Shown: piece after piece, positions 19,285 to 27,988 of the stretch | Layout of the letters: every line of letters begins with the position of its first letter | How positions within the stretch are numbered: the stretch's first letter is position 1 | NCBI RefSeq assembly: GCF_947503795.1 | Contig: NZ_CANNEZ010000001.1 | Location: 611,001-675,000 of the forward strand | Source of the DNA: an uncultured Jannaschia sp. | Lineage (GTDB): Bacteria > Pseudomonadota > Alphaproteobacteria > Rhodobacterales > Rhodobacteraceae | Direction: 5' to 3' | DNA length: 64,000 bases | Notes under the pieces: generated by a model | The model's input: only the letters and a program-made list of their open reading frames with translations | What the model was told of the DNA's origin: nothing | Database searches by the model: none | Program-made: the position numbers and the translations under genes

Positions 19285-21234
19285 TCACTTCTTCTTCGTT
19301 TTCTTCCAGACTTCTGTGTCCAGCAGGCCCTGCAGGTAATCCGACATTCCCGCAGCGTCCTCTCCGGTCGCATCATCCGTGGTTCGCGCCCTCTGGGCGG
19401 CATCGTGGCGGCGCGCGGCCTCGGCCAGGCGCCATGTCAGGGCCTCACCGGCCCCATCGTTGAAATCCTCCATCGCCTCGCGGCGTTCGCGGTCCGCACC
19501 GCGCCGGGCCGCCAGCCGCGTCACCGCATCCTCGACGCAGAGGCGTGCCGGTTCGGCGCCGCGACGGACGGGCGAGATGCGGACATGGCTTTGCGCCAGA
19601 AGCGATTCAAGGGTCTCGGGGTCGAGCCGGTCCTGCAACATGTCCGAATCGATGCCCGGTGGCATCCGCAGAAGGGCCGCGGCGAGCGATCCGTGTGGTC
19701 CCGACCAACTCATGGCCTCCAGACGATCGGCGAAGGTCTCGATCAGCTCGGGATGCAACACCAGCCCCGCGAGGATGACCTGCTCCAACACGAGGTCGGG
19801 GGCTGCGCCGGAGGCGAGCACGGAGCTGCGCGCACTGGTGCTGGCGGGTCGGGGGGCGTTGCGGCGCGCGCGAAACTCGGATGCGGGCACCCACGGACGG
19901 GCGGAGCGATCCGGCACGTCCGGCGGGGCGGGGGCCATGGGCGCGTCGAGCGGCAGGCCGAAGAGTTCGGCCCGACGCCGCTTGACGTCTTCGGCGTAGT
20001 GCTTGCGCAGGCGCGTGTCCTTGATGCGGCCGATCACGGCGAGAAGGTCTCGGTCGAGCGCGGCGCGCCGTTCTGGGCTGTCGAAGGACTTCCCCTCGAT
20101 CTCGCGGGCCCAGAGCAGCGCCAGCATGGGCCGCGCGTCGTCGATGACGGCCTGCATCGCGGCGCGTCCCTCGGCGCGGATCAGGTCGTCGGGGTCCTGA
20201 CCCTCCGGCAGCACCGCGAAGCGCAGGGAGTGCCCCGCCTCGATGAGCGGCAGCGCGAGGTCCGCGACCCTTAGGCCCGCGCGCTGGCCCGCCGCGTCGC
20301 CGTCGAGCGCGATCAGCGGCTCGGGGGTGACGCGCCACATCAGTTGAAGCTGCCGCTCGGTGACGGCGGTCCCCAGGGGCGCGACGGCGGCCTCGAAACC
20401 GGCCTGATGCAGCGCGATCACGTCCATGTACCCCTCGGCCACGAGGAAGGGCTGGCCCTGACCTGCGGCCGTGCGGGCGGGGCCGAGATTGTAGAGGTTG
20501 GCGCCCTTGTCGAAGAGCGCCGTCTCGGGCGAGTTCAGGTACTTCGCGGGCGAATTCGGGTTCATCGCGCGCCCGCCGAAGCCGATGCAGCGGCCGCGCG
20601 CGTCGCGAATGGGGAAGATGATGCGGTTGATGAAGCGGTCACGGCGGCGGCCGTCCTCTTCGGCCACGCCAAGACCCGCGCCCTCGATCAGGTCCCAGGC
20701 GATGCCTTGGTTCTGTAGATGCTGCAGCAACGCGTCGCCAGTGTCCGGCGCGTACCCCAGCTCGAACGTCTCTTGTGATGTCTCCGTTAGCGCGCGTCCC
20801 GCGAGGTAGTCCCGTGCACCGGCGGCGGCGTTCGTGCGGAGCTGCAGGCGGAACCATTTGACTGCCAGTTCCGTGACCTCGGCCAGTCGCGTTCGCAGAT
20901 CGGCCTTCTCGGCGGCGCGGGGGTCCTTGGCGGGCATCTCCATCCCGGCTTCGGCGGCGAGGATCTCGACCGCTTCCATGAAGCCCACGTTCTCGGTCTC
21001 CTGCACGAAACCGAACAGGTTGCCCTTCGCCTGGCAGCCGAAGCAGTAATAGAACCCCTTCCGGTCATCGACGTGAAAGCTGGCCGTCTTCTCCTGATGG
21101 AACGGGCAGGGCGCCCACCAGTCGCCCTTGGCCTGGTTGGTCTTCTTCATATCCCAGACGACTTTCCGCCCGACCACGGCCGATAGGCTCAGCCGGTTGC
21201 GGAGATCGTCGAGGAAACTGTCGGGCAGGCGCAT
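19285..21234 (-). CDS. dnaG: DNA primase DnaG
   Basis: This 649-residue primase synthesises RNA primers for replication. The N-terminal zinc finger uses C43, H46, C64 and C67 ([18 protein letters not shown]). The TOPRIM catalytic core contains [15 protein letters not shown] and [14 protein letters not shown]. The C-terminal helicase-interaction domain spans about the last 150 residues and ends in a lysine-rich tail (WKKTKKK). It lies upstream of rpoD and 51 bases downstream of soxG, possibly receiving read-through from the sox operon. Confidence 0.97.
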   Translation of the reverse strand: MRLPDSFLDDLRNRLSLSAVVGRKVVWDMKKTNQAKGDWWAPCPFHQEKTASFHVDDRKGFYYCFGCQAKGNLFGFVQETENVGFMEAVEILAAEAGMEMPAKDPRAAEKADLRTRLAEVTELAVKWFRLQLRTNAAAGARDYLAGRALTETSQETFELGYAPDTGDALLQHLQNQGIAWDLIEGAGLGVAEEDGRRRDRFINRIIFPIRDARGRCIGFGGRAMNPNSPAKYLNSPETALFDKGANLYNLGPARTAAGQGQPFLVAEGYMDVIALHQAGFEAAVAPLGTAVTERQLQLMWRVTPEPLIALDGDAAGQRAGLRVADLALPLIEAGHSLRFAVLPEGQDPDDLIRAEGRAAMQAVIDDARPMLALLWAREIEGKSFDSPERRAALDRDLLAVIGRIKDTRLRKHYAEDVKRRRAELFGLPLDAPMAPAPPDVPDRSARPWVPASEFRARRNAPRPASTSARSSVLASGAAPDLVLEQVILAGLVLHPELIETFADRLEAMSWSGPHGSLAAALLRMPPGIDSDMLQDRLDPETLESLLAQSHVRISPVRRGAEPARLCVEDAVTRLAARRGADRERREAMEDFNDGAGEALTWRLAEAARRHDAAQRARTTDDATGEDAAGMSDYLQGLLDTEVWKKTKKK

Positions 21235-21285
21235 GGCCTAGATATCGGGTCGCGCCGGTGGAGAGTCGAGGGGCGCTCGCGGTGC

Positions 21286-21789
21286 TCAGGCGTCGCGCCG
21301 CGCAGCGACACCCTTCATCGCGCGCTCGATCTCGTGAACGGCGCTGGCCGCCATCGACCGGAACACCATGATGCGAAACGTGTTCGGCCCGATGCGGTGG
21401 AACAGCGCGTTCATGTGGCCGAGCAGACTGCGCGCCGTGTGGCCGGGCTTCAGGATCGCGGGGTTCAGGTCGAGCGGCGTGAGTCGGGCGAGAACGTCTG
21501 CCGCATCCGGCCCGTCCAACCGCATCACGCACCACGCATCGGTCTGGTCGCAGCCAACCGTCCCGTTGGGTGGGTCCACGGGGCCGAAGGCCATGGCCTG
21601 TCTTCGTCCCGACCAGAGCAGCGTCGCTTCGCCCTGCGTCGCCGTCTCCCCCGGCGCGGGCAGGTCTGCGCCGTCCGACAAGGCCGAGAGCGCGGTAATC
21701 GCCTCCGGCCATTCTTCGGTCAGCGCACACTGACCGATTGTTTGGGGCAGCAATCCTTCGGCAGGCGAGCGTGCGGTGAGATCAGCCAC
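21286..21789 (-). CDS. soxG: Sarcosine oxidase gamma subunit
   Basis: This 167-residue protein is the smallest GcvT-like subunit of heterotetrameric sarcosine oxidase. Typical sequence is WCVMRLDGPDAADVLARLTP followed by LDLNPAILKPGHTARSLLGHMNALFHRI and FRIMVFRSMAASAVHEIE. It overlaps soxA by eight bases and is last in the soxBDAG order. Confidence 0.92.
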   Translation of the reverse strand: MADLTARSPAEGLLPQTIGQCALTEEWPEAITALSALSDGADLPAPGETATQGEATLLWSGRRQAMAFGPVDPPNGTVGCDQTDAWCVMRLDGPDAADVLARLTPLDLNPAILKPGHTARSLLGHMNALFHRIGPNTFRIMVFRSMAASAVHEIERAMKGVAARRDA

Positions 21790-24718
21790 GGGCGCGTCCT
21801 CCGTCGGGGTCGAACTGGACCGGATCGACGATCACCACCTCGCTTGAATTGTCGTTCAGGCGGTCGACCAGTTCCAGCCGCTCGCCGATCCGCGCCCGTC
21901 CGTTGCGCACGAACCCCAGCGCGATGTGCCCGCCCAGCGCGGGCGAGATGCAGGGCGAGGTGACGTAGCCCTGATCGTTGGCCGGGATGATGTCGGCGTC
22001 TTTGGTAAACAGATGCGCGCCGGCGGTGATGAAGCTGTCCTCCTCGGCCCCGCGCAGGCCGACCAGCTCCTCGCGGTCGGTCAGCATGGCCGGCCGGCGG
22101 GATGCGTCCTTGCCGATGCAGTCCTTCTTGGCGCTGATCATGCGGTCCATTCCGATGTCGAAGGCGGTGACGCGGCCCGTGATCTCGGCATGGGTGATGA
22201 AGCCCTTCTCGATCCGGAGCACGTTCAGCGCCTCCATCCCGTAGGCGCCGCCGCCGAGGGCTTCGGCGCGGGTGACCAGATCGTCGTAGAGCGCAGCACC
22301 ATAGCGCGACGGCACCGCGATCTCGTAGGCATGCTCGCCCGAGAAGGAGATGCGGAAGAGACGGCCCGGCACGCCATGCACCGTGACCGGCCCGCAGCCC
22401 ATGAAGGGGAAGGTCTCGTCGGTGACCGGCTCGGCCACGAGGCCCGCCACCAGCTCTCGCGCCTTCGGGCCCGCGACCGAGAACTGCGCCCAGGCTTCGG
22501 TTGCCGAGACGATGCCGACGCGCCAGTCGGGGTGCAGGCACTGCGTGACGAATTCCAGATGGCGCATGACCTGACCGGCGGCGGCGGTGGTTGTCGTCAT
22601 CACGTAATGCTCGGGGCCAAGGCGCGCGGTGGTGCCGTCATCCATGACGAACCCGTCCTCGCGCAGCATCAGTCCATACCGCGCGCGGCCCTCCTTCAAG
22701 GTCGAGAACATGTTGGTGTAGACGAAATCCAGAAGGGCGGCCGCGTCCGGGCCCTGGATGTCGATCTTGCCCAGCGTGCTGACATCGGCGACACCCACCG
22801 TCTCGCGCACCATCGCGGCTTCGCGGCTGCAGGCGGCGCGCCAGTCCTCGCCGTCCTTCGGGAACCAGCCGGGGCGATACCAGAGGCCGGTCTCGATCAT
22901 CGGTGCCCCGCGGGCCGCGCTGGCCGCATGGCTGGTGGTCAGCCGCTCGGGCGCGAATCCCGCGCCGGTGGCGCCCGCGCCCATCGCACCCATCGGGACG
23001 GGCACGAAGGGTGGACGGAAGGTCGTGGTGCCGGTCTCGGGGATGCTGCGCCCGGTCGCGTCCGCGAGGATCGCCAGCGCCGCGACGTTCGAGGTCTTGC
23101 CCTGATCGGTCGCCATGCCCTGCGTGGTGTAGCGCTTCATGTGCTCGACCGAGGCGAAGTTCTCGCGCGCGGCCTGGACCACGTCCTTGGTCGTGACGTC
23201 GTTCTGGAAATCGAGCCAAGCGCGGTGCCGGGCCGTCTTCGGCGCGTCCACGGCCCAGAGCGGCGCGATACCGCCCGCCGTCTGCGGCGCGTCTGGCAGG
23301 GTCACGGGCGTGATCGTGCCCGTCATCGACCCGAGGGCGCGCGCCGCCGCGTCCTGCCCACCGGACAGCGCAGCGGCGGTCGAGAAATCTCCGTTCGCGG
23401 CACCCGCGACCTCGAGCCCCGGAACCGCGTCGGGGGTGGGGCGGAAGGCGGCGATGGCATCGTCCCAGACGGGGCGGGCGCCGGTATGGCACGTCAGATG
23501 GACGGACGGGTTCCAGCCGCCGGACACCCCGAGGATGTCGCAGTCGATCCGATGCGCGCCGCCGCCCGCACGGCGAACCGTGATGCCGGTCAGCCCGAGG
23601 CGGCCATGGGCGCGGGTGACATGGCCCCGAATGACCTCGTAGTCGCCCCGCGCCTCGACCCCCTCGCGCGGATCGATCACGGCGGCGCCGCGCACGCCCG
23701 CGTCGATCAGGTCGGTCGCGGTGCGGTGGGCGTCGTCGTTGTTGGCGAAGATCGCGACGCGCGCGCCGCCGACCGCGCCCCAGCGGTTGAGATAGGCGCG
23801 GACGGCCCCCGCGAGCATCACGCCGGGCCGGTCGTTCATCGGGAAGGCGATGGACCGCTCCAGCGCGCCCGCCGCCAGCACCGCGCGCCGCGCCGAGATC
23901 CGCCAGAAGCAGTCGCGCGGCAGGTCGGGATGGGGCTGGGCGATGTGGTGCGACACCCGCTCCAGCGCGCCGAAGGTGCCGCCGTCATAGGCGCCGGTCA
24001 CGGTGGTGCGGGTCATCACGCGGACGCCCGCATCCCGGAGCGCGTCCGCCTGCACGTCGATCCAGGTGGTGGCGGGTTTCCCGGCCAGCGTCTCGGTCTC
24101 GCACAGGAGGCGCCCGCCCAGCCGGTCGCCCTCGTCACAGAGGATGACGTCGGCACCTGACCGGGCCGCGGTGAGCGCGGCGACGAGGCCCGCAGGCCCA
24201 CCGCCGATGACGAGGAGATCGCAATGCGCGAACGCCTTCTCGGAGCGCCACGGATCGGGCGCGCCCGAGAGCGCGCCGAGGCCCGCCGCGCGGCGGATGA
24301 TCGGCTCGTAGAGCTTTTCCCAGGCCGCGCGGGGCCACATGAACGTCTTGTAGTAGAACCCGGCGCCGAGGAACGGCGCGGCGAGGTCGTTGACCTCCAT
24401 CGCGTCGAATTTCAGCGAGGGCCAGGCGTTCTGGCTGCGGACCTGAAGGCCGTCGAACACCCCCTGCGTGGTGGCGCGCACGTTCGGGATGGCATGGGCG
24501 CCGGAATGGGTCGTGACCAGCGCGTTGGGCTCGGCGCTGTCATGGGTCAGGGGGCCGCGCGGGCGGTGATACTTGAAGCTTCGGCCCATGAGCCGCGTTC
24601 CCTCGGCCAGGAGCGCCGACGCGACGGTGTCGCCTGCGCGCGCCTCCACGACGCGGCCGTCGAAGGTGAAGCGCAGGCGCGCGTCGCGGTCGATCAGGCC
24701 GCCGGTCTCGGTCCTCAT
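21782..24718 (-). CDS. soxA: Sarcosine oxidase alpha subunit
   Basis: This 978-residue subunit binds NAD+ and tetrahydrofolate and transfers the methyl group of sarcosine as methylene-THF. The N-terminal ferredoxin-like part (LRFTFDGRVVEARAGDTVASAL) is followed by the NAD-binding GGGPAGLVAALTAARSGADV near residue 170 and a C-terminal aminomethyltransferase (GcvT) domain (from about residue 600; ARYGLMLREDGFVMDDGTTARL). The start ATG 24718 overlaps the soxD stop (ATGA). Sarcosine oxidase lets the cell use choline or betaine breakdown products. Confidence 0.96.
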   Translation of the reverse strand: MRTETGGLIDRDARLRFTFDGRVVEARAGDTVASALLAEGTRLMGRSFKYHRPRGPLTHDSAEPNALVTTHSGAHAIPNVRATTQGVFDGLQVRSQNAWPSLKFDAMEVNDLAAPFLGAGFYYKTFMWPRAAWEKLYEPIIRRAAGLGALSGAPDPWRSEKAFAHCDLLVIGGGPAGLVAALTAARSGADVILCDEGDRLGGRLLCETETLAGKPATTWIDVQADALRDAGVRVMTRTTVTGAYDGGTFGALERVSHHIAQPHPDLPRDCFWRISARRAVLAAGALERSIAFPMNDRPGVMLAGAVRAYLNRWGAVGGARVAIFANNDDAHRTATDLIDAGVRGAAVIDPREGVEARGDYEVIRGHVTRAHGRLGLTGITVRRAGGGAHRIDCDILGVSGGWNPSVHLTCHTGARPVWDDAIAAFRPTPDAVPGLEVAGAANGDFSTAAALSGGQDAAARALGSMTGTITPVTLPDAPQTAGGIAPLWAVDAPKTARHRAWLDFQNDVTTKDVVQAARENFASVEHMKRYTTQGMATDQGKTSNVAALAILADATGRSIPETGTTTFRPPFVPVPMGAMGAGATGAGFAPERLTTSHAASAARGAPMIETGLWYRPGWFPKDGEDWRAACSREAAMVRETVGVADVSTLGKIDIQGPDAAALLDFVYTNMFSTLKEGRARYGLMLREDGFVMDDGTTARLGPEHYVMTTTTAAAGQVMRHLEFVTQCLHPDWRVGIVSATEAWAQFSVAGPKARELVAGLVAEPVTDETFPFMGCGPVTVHGVPGRLFRISFSGEHAYEIAVPSRYGAALYDDLVTRAEALGGGAYGMEALNVLRIEKGFITHAEITGRVTAFDIGMDRMISAKKDCIGKDASRRPAMLTDREELVGLRGAEEDSFITAGAHLFTKDADIIPANDQGYVTSPCISPALGGHIALGFVRNGRARIGERLELVDRLNDNSSEVVIVDPVQFDPDGGRARG

Positions 24719-24978
24719 GCCGCGCCCTCCCGCGCGAGGTGGACAGACCGGATCTCGTGGGTGACGGTGTCGCGCTCGACCAGGAGCCATGCGCCGCACC
24801 CGGCCTCGTGCTGCCAGAGGTCGCGGGTCGGCCCGGCGGGGTTGTCGCGGTTGTGCAGGTAGTCGTCCCAGGCGGCGACAGGCGCGCCCGCCTCGGGCCG
24901 GTCGAGATAGGTCTCGTGACCGAGATAGTAGAACTCGCGGCGATCCCGGTCGCCACAGAGCGGACAGGTCAGGCGCAT
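24715..24978 (-). CDS. soxD: Sarcosine oxidase delta subunit
   Basis: This 87-residue subunit binds zinc through C5, C8 (CPLCG), H57 and C61 (WQHEAGC), the pattern known from sarcosine oxidase delta. Other conserved parts are REFYYLGHETYLDRP, WDDYLHNRDNPAGP and RDTVTHEI. It lies between soxB and soxA. Confidence 0.95.
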   Translation of the reverse strand: MRLTCPLCGDRDRREFYYLGHETYLDRPEAGAPVAAWDDYLHNRDNPAGPTRDLWQHEAGCGAWLLVERDTVTHEIRSVHLAREGAA

Positions 24979-25054
24979 GGCGGAGCTCCCCTGTGTGCCG
25001 CGGACTCGCCCGCGGCGGGTCCGGAGCCGGACGCGATATGTGGACCTGTTGCCA

Positions 25055-26305
25055 TCAATGAAGATTGTGCTGCGATCCGGTCGCTTCTTCGTCGATCATG
25101 TCGCCACGGGCGAACCGGTCGAGACGGAAGCGTGCGGCGGGCGCGTGATGATTGCCGGTGGCGATCAGGTGCGCGGTCGAGAAGCCCGAGCCGGGGACGG
25201 CCTTGAACCCGCCATAGCACCAGCCCGCATTGACGATCAGGCCGTCCACGGGTGCGTGGTCGATGATGGGCGAGCCGTCGGGCGTCATGTCCATGATCCC
25301 ACCCCAACTCCGCAGCATCCGGGCCTGTCCGATCATCGGCATCATCGCGATCCCGGCCTCCATGACATGTTCGGCCATGGGCAGGTTCCCGCGGGCGGCA
25401 TAGCTGGCGTAGAAGTCGAGATCGCCGCCGAAGACGAGGCCGCCCTTGTCGGACTGGCTGATGTAGAAATGACCCATGCCGAAGGTCACGACATGGTCGA
25501 GGCAGGGCTTCAGCCCCTCGGTCACGAAGGCCTGGAGGATATGGCTTTCGATCGGCAGGCGCAGCCCCGCCATCGCGGCCGTCTGGCTGGAGCGGCCGGC
25601 GGTGACCAATGCCACCTGCTTGGCCCGGATCGCCCCGCGCGAGGTCTTGACGCCGCGCACGCGCCCGCCCTCGATGTCGATGCCCGTGACCTCGCAGTTC
25701 TGGATGATGTCGACGCCGCGCATGTCGGCGCCCCGCGCGAAGCCCCAAGCCACCGCATCGTGGCGCGCGGTGCCGCCCCGCCCGTGATAGAGCGCGCCGA
25801 GAACCGGGAAGCGGGCGTTGTCGTGGTCGAGCATCGGCAGGCGGGCGCGGACGTCGTCGCGGCTGAGGAGCTCGGCGTCGTCGCCCTGGGTCACCATGGT
25901 GTTGCCACGGCGGACATAGGCGTCGCGCTGCCCGTCGGAGTGAAAGAGGTTGTAGATGCCGCGCTGGGACATCATCGCGTTGTAGTTCAGCTCCTGCTCG
26001 AGCCCCTCCCAGAGCTTGAGGGAATGGGAATAGAATTGGGAGTTGCCGGGCATCCCGTAATTGGCGCGCACGATCGTGGTGTTCCGGCCCACGTTGCCGC
26101 CGCCGATATACCCCTTCTCGAGGACGGCGACATTGGTGATGCCGTGTTCCTTGGCCAGGTAGAACGCGGTCGCGAGCCCGTGGCCGCCGCCGCCGACGAT
26201 GACGACGTCATAGGCGTCCTTCGGCTCGGGCGAGCGCCAATGGGGCGTCCAGCCCGTGTTGCCGCGCAGGCCCTGGCGAAGGATTTCTAAGGCGCTGAAG
26301 CGCAT
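25055..26305 (-). CDS. soxB: Sarcosine oxidase beta subunit
   Basis: This 416-residue flavoprotein oxidises sarcosine. The FAD-binding Rossmann motif is at about residues 33-46 (DVVIVGGGGHGLATA). The strongly conserved EKGYIGGGNVGRNTTIVRANY follows; it belongs to the region near the FAD and the covalent FMN interface. The C-terminal half ends with the D-amino-acid-oxidase-type GWCYGGFKAVPGSG. It is first in the soxBDAG operon, with a 76-base gap to soxD. Dimethylglycine or glycine oxidase relatives lack the SoxD/G partners. Confidence 0.96.
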   Translation of the reverse strand: MRFSALEILRQGLRGNTGWTPHWRSPEPKDAYDVVIVGGGGHGLATAFYLAKEHGITNVAVLEKGYIGGGNVGRNTTIVRANYGMPGNSQFYSHSLKLWEGLEQELNYNAMMSQRGIYNLFHSDGQRDAYVRRGNTMVTQGDDAELLSRDDVRARLPMLDHDNARFPVLGALYHGRGGTARHDAVAWGFARGADMRGVDIIQNCEVTGIDIEGGRVRGVKTSRGAIRAKQVALVTAGRSSQTAAMAGLRLPIESHILQAFVTEGLKPCLDHVVTFGMGHFYISQSDKGGLVFGGDLDFYASYAARGNLPMAEHVMEAGIAMMPMIGQARMLRSWGGIMDMTPDGSPIIDHAPVDGLIVNAGWCYGGFKAVPGSGFSTAHLIATGNHHAPAARFRLDRFARGDMIDEEATGSQHNLH

Positions 26306-26447
26306 CTGGCGTGATCCCCGGTCGTCCCTCGGGGCAGCCTAGCGGCAGGGCGGGTCGGGGCAAGCCCCCGGCGGCGACACGGGGCGGTCGATCTGCGACT
26401 GCGCCGGGTGTCAGGTGCGACGATATTCCGCTTCCGATGTCGCGATC

Positions 26448-27377
26448 TCAATCGTCGTCATCGTCATCGTCATCGTCGCCACGGTCGCGGTCACCCGTTT
26501 CGGCCGCGCCTCCGGCATCGGCGACTTGCTGGGGCTGGCTGCCGATGAAGGCGAACCACCATTCGGCGAGACGCGCCCAGAAGCCGGACTGCGTTTCGTC
26601 GCCCGCGGCAATCGCGTCCTGATAGGCCGCGTTTGCGGCCGCGATGACCTCGGCGGAGGTCTCTTCCTCGTAGGCGGCCTCGGTCGCGGCGACGACCGCG
26701 GGCGACGTGAGGTCCATGCCGCAACCGATGCCGGCGGCGGTCAGGATGCTGAAGCTGTTGCCCATGTCGGGCCCCGCCTCGGAGCAGTCTCCGCTGATGC
26801 TGACGTCGGCCACGCCGGTGGGCAGGACGGTCGGGTCCATGTCGAGCCGCGGCCAGTACCGCTGCCGGGTCGTCACGAAAGTGTCGAAGACGCGCGGCTC
26901 GATGCCCATGCCGTAGAAGGCTTCGAACTCGGTATAGGTCTCGACGGCCACGACCCGCTCGTTGGCGGCAAGCGTCGGGATGCGTGGCAGGAACTTCAGA
27001 AGACGCGTGTCGGTAAGCGCGGGGTTGCCCTCGCTGGCATAGGACCAGATGACGGCGAGCTTATCACCCTGGCGCTGGATCTCGCTGACGCGGATCCACG
27101 ACTTGCCTTCCGAGAAGGTCATCGTCTCGAACATGTCGGTCATGCCCTGAAGCTGCGCCGGCGTGGTCGAGGAATTGGTGATCCGCGAGAGCACGTCGCC
27201 CAGCGCATAGGCCGCCTTCACCGTCGCGCCTTCCTTCCGGTAGGCGTCGAAATAGGAGAACCCGGCGAGGAACGCGACGATGAGAGCGGGCATCATCACG
27301 GTCGCCTCGACCGAGACGGCGCCGTCGTCGCGGCGCAGAAACGCCGGAACGGGCAGGCGATCGAACAGGCGGCGCAT
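26448..27377 (-). CDS. TadE-like exported protein with poly-Asp tail
   Basis: This is a 309-residue protein. The N-terminus has the TadE-type signal: basic residues, then RRDDGAVSVEATVMMPALIV and a hydrophobic helix (about residues 22-43). The rest is periplasmic, with two cysteines (ISGDCSEAG, AAGIGCGMD). The extreme C-terminus is a run of nine aspartates encoded by GAC/GAT repeats. TadE/TadF proteins are minor pilins of Flp pili. It starts one base inside the previous stop (TGATG). Confidence 0.82.
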   Translation of the reverse strand: MRRLFDRLPVPAFLRRDDGAVSVEATVMMPALIVAFLAGFSYFDAYRKEGATVKAAYALGDVLSRITNSSTTPAQLQGMTDMFETMTFSEGKSWIRVSEIQRQGDKLAVIWSYASEGNPALTDTRLLKFLPRIPTLAANERVVAVETYTEFEAFYGMGIEPRVFDTFVTTRQRYWPRLDMDPTVLPTGVADVSISGDCSEAGPDMGNSFSILTAAGIGCGMDLTSPAVVAATEAAYEEETSAEVIAAANAAYQDAIAAGDETQSGFWARLAEWWFAFIGSQPQQVADAGGAAETGDRDRGDDDDDDDDD

Positions 27378-27988
27378 CACACGGGCTCCACGATGAAGGC
27401 GGTCGAGGTGACCATGCGGATGGTGCCGTCGATATCGTTCACGAGATCGGCGCCGAGGCCGAACGGAATGATGGGGTCGACGGAATAGCAGGCGCGCATC
27501 AGGATCAGCTTCTCGGCGCGGTTCGTCACGTAGGCGGCCGTTTCGGTGCCCGCGACGCTGAAGTCCTGGCAGGGCGTGTCGGAGGTCGGCATGGCCATCG
27601 TCGCGACGTTGATCTGGGTCAGCTCGACCAACAGGTTCGACTGGCAATTGGGCAGGATCCGCGCGCGCGCACAGATCTCGTCGCGCAGGTCGTCCTGGGA
27701 GATCGAGCCGACGCCGTCGAGGCGGATGTCGCGCGTGGCCATGTCGACGCCACGCTCCAGCATGACCTGCCGCGTCATCAGCATCGAGGTCTCGAAGGAC
27801 GCGAGGAAGATGCCCAGGAAGACGGGCAGCAGGATCACGAACTCGACCGTGGCCCCGCCCCGTTCGCGGGCGGAATCCGGGTGGTCGTCATCGCCCAGGC
27901 CGACGCTCCGGTCGAACCGGTTCATCACCGGTGTGGCGATCAGGCTCCAGATCGCGCCGATGGTGCGTAGGATGCGGCTCGCACTCAT
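27377..27988 (-). CDS. TadE-like pseudopilin
   Basis: This is a 203-residue protein. After a 41-residue cytoplasmic leader comes RERGGATVEFVILLPVFLG and a hydrophobic helix (about 42-68), the hallmark of TadE-like minor pilins, followed by a periplasmic domain with four cysteines (DEICARARILPNCQ, DTPCQDF, RACYSVD). It is the middle gene of three; the start overlaps the VWA gene stop by ATGA. The prepilin peptidase and secretion ATPase genes are not in this window. Confidence 0.85.
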   Translation of the reverse strand: MSASRILRTIGAIWSLIATPVMNRFDRSVGLGDDDHPDSARERGGATVEFVILLPVFLGIFLASFETSMLMTRQVMLERGVDMATRDIRLDGVGSISQDDLRDEICARARILPNCQSNLLVELTQINVATMAMPTSDTPCQDFSVAGTETAAYVTNRAEKLILMRACYSVDPIIPFGLGADLVNDIDGTIRMVTSTAFIVEPV

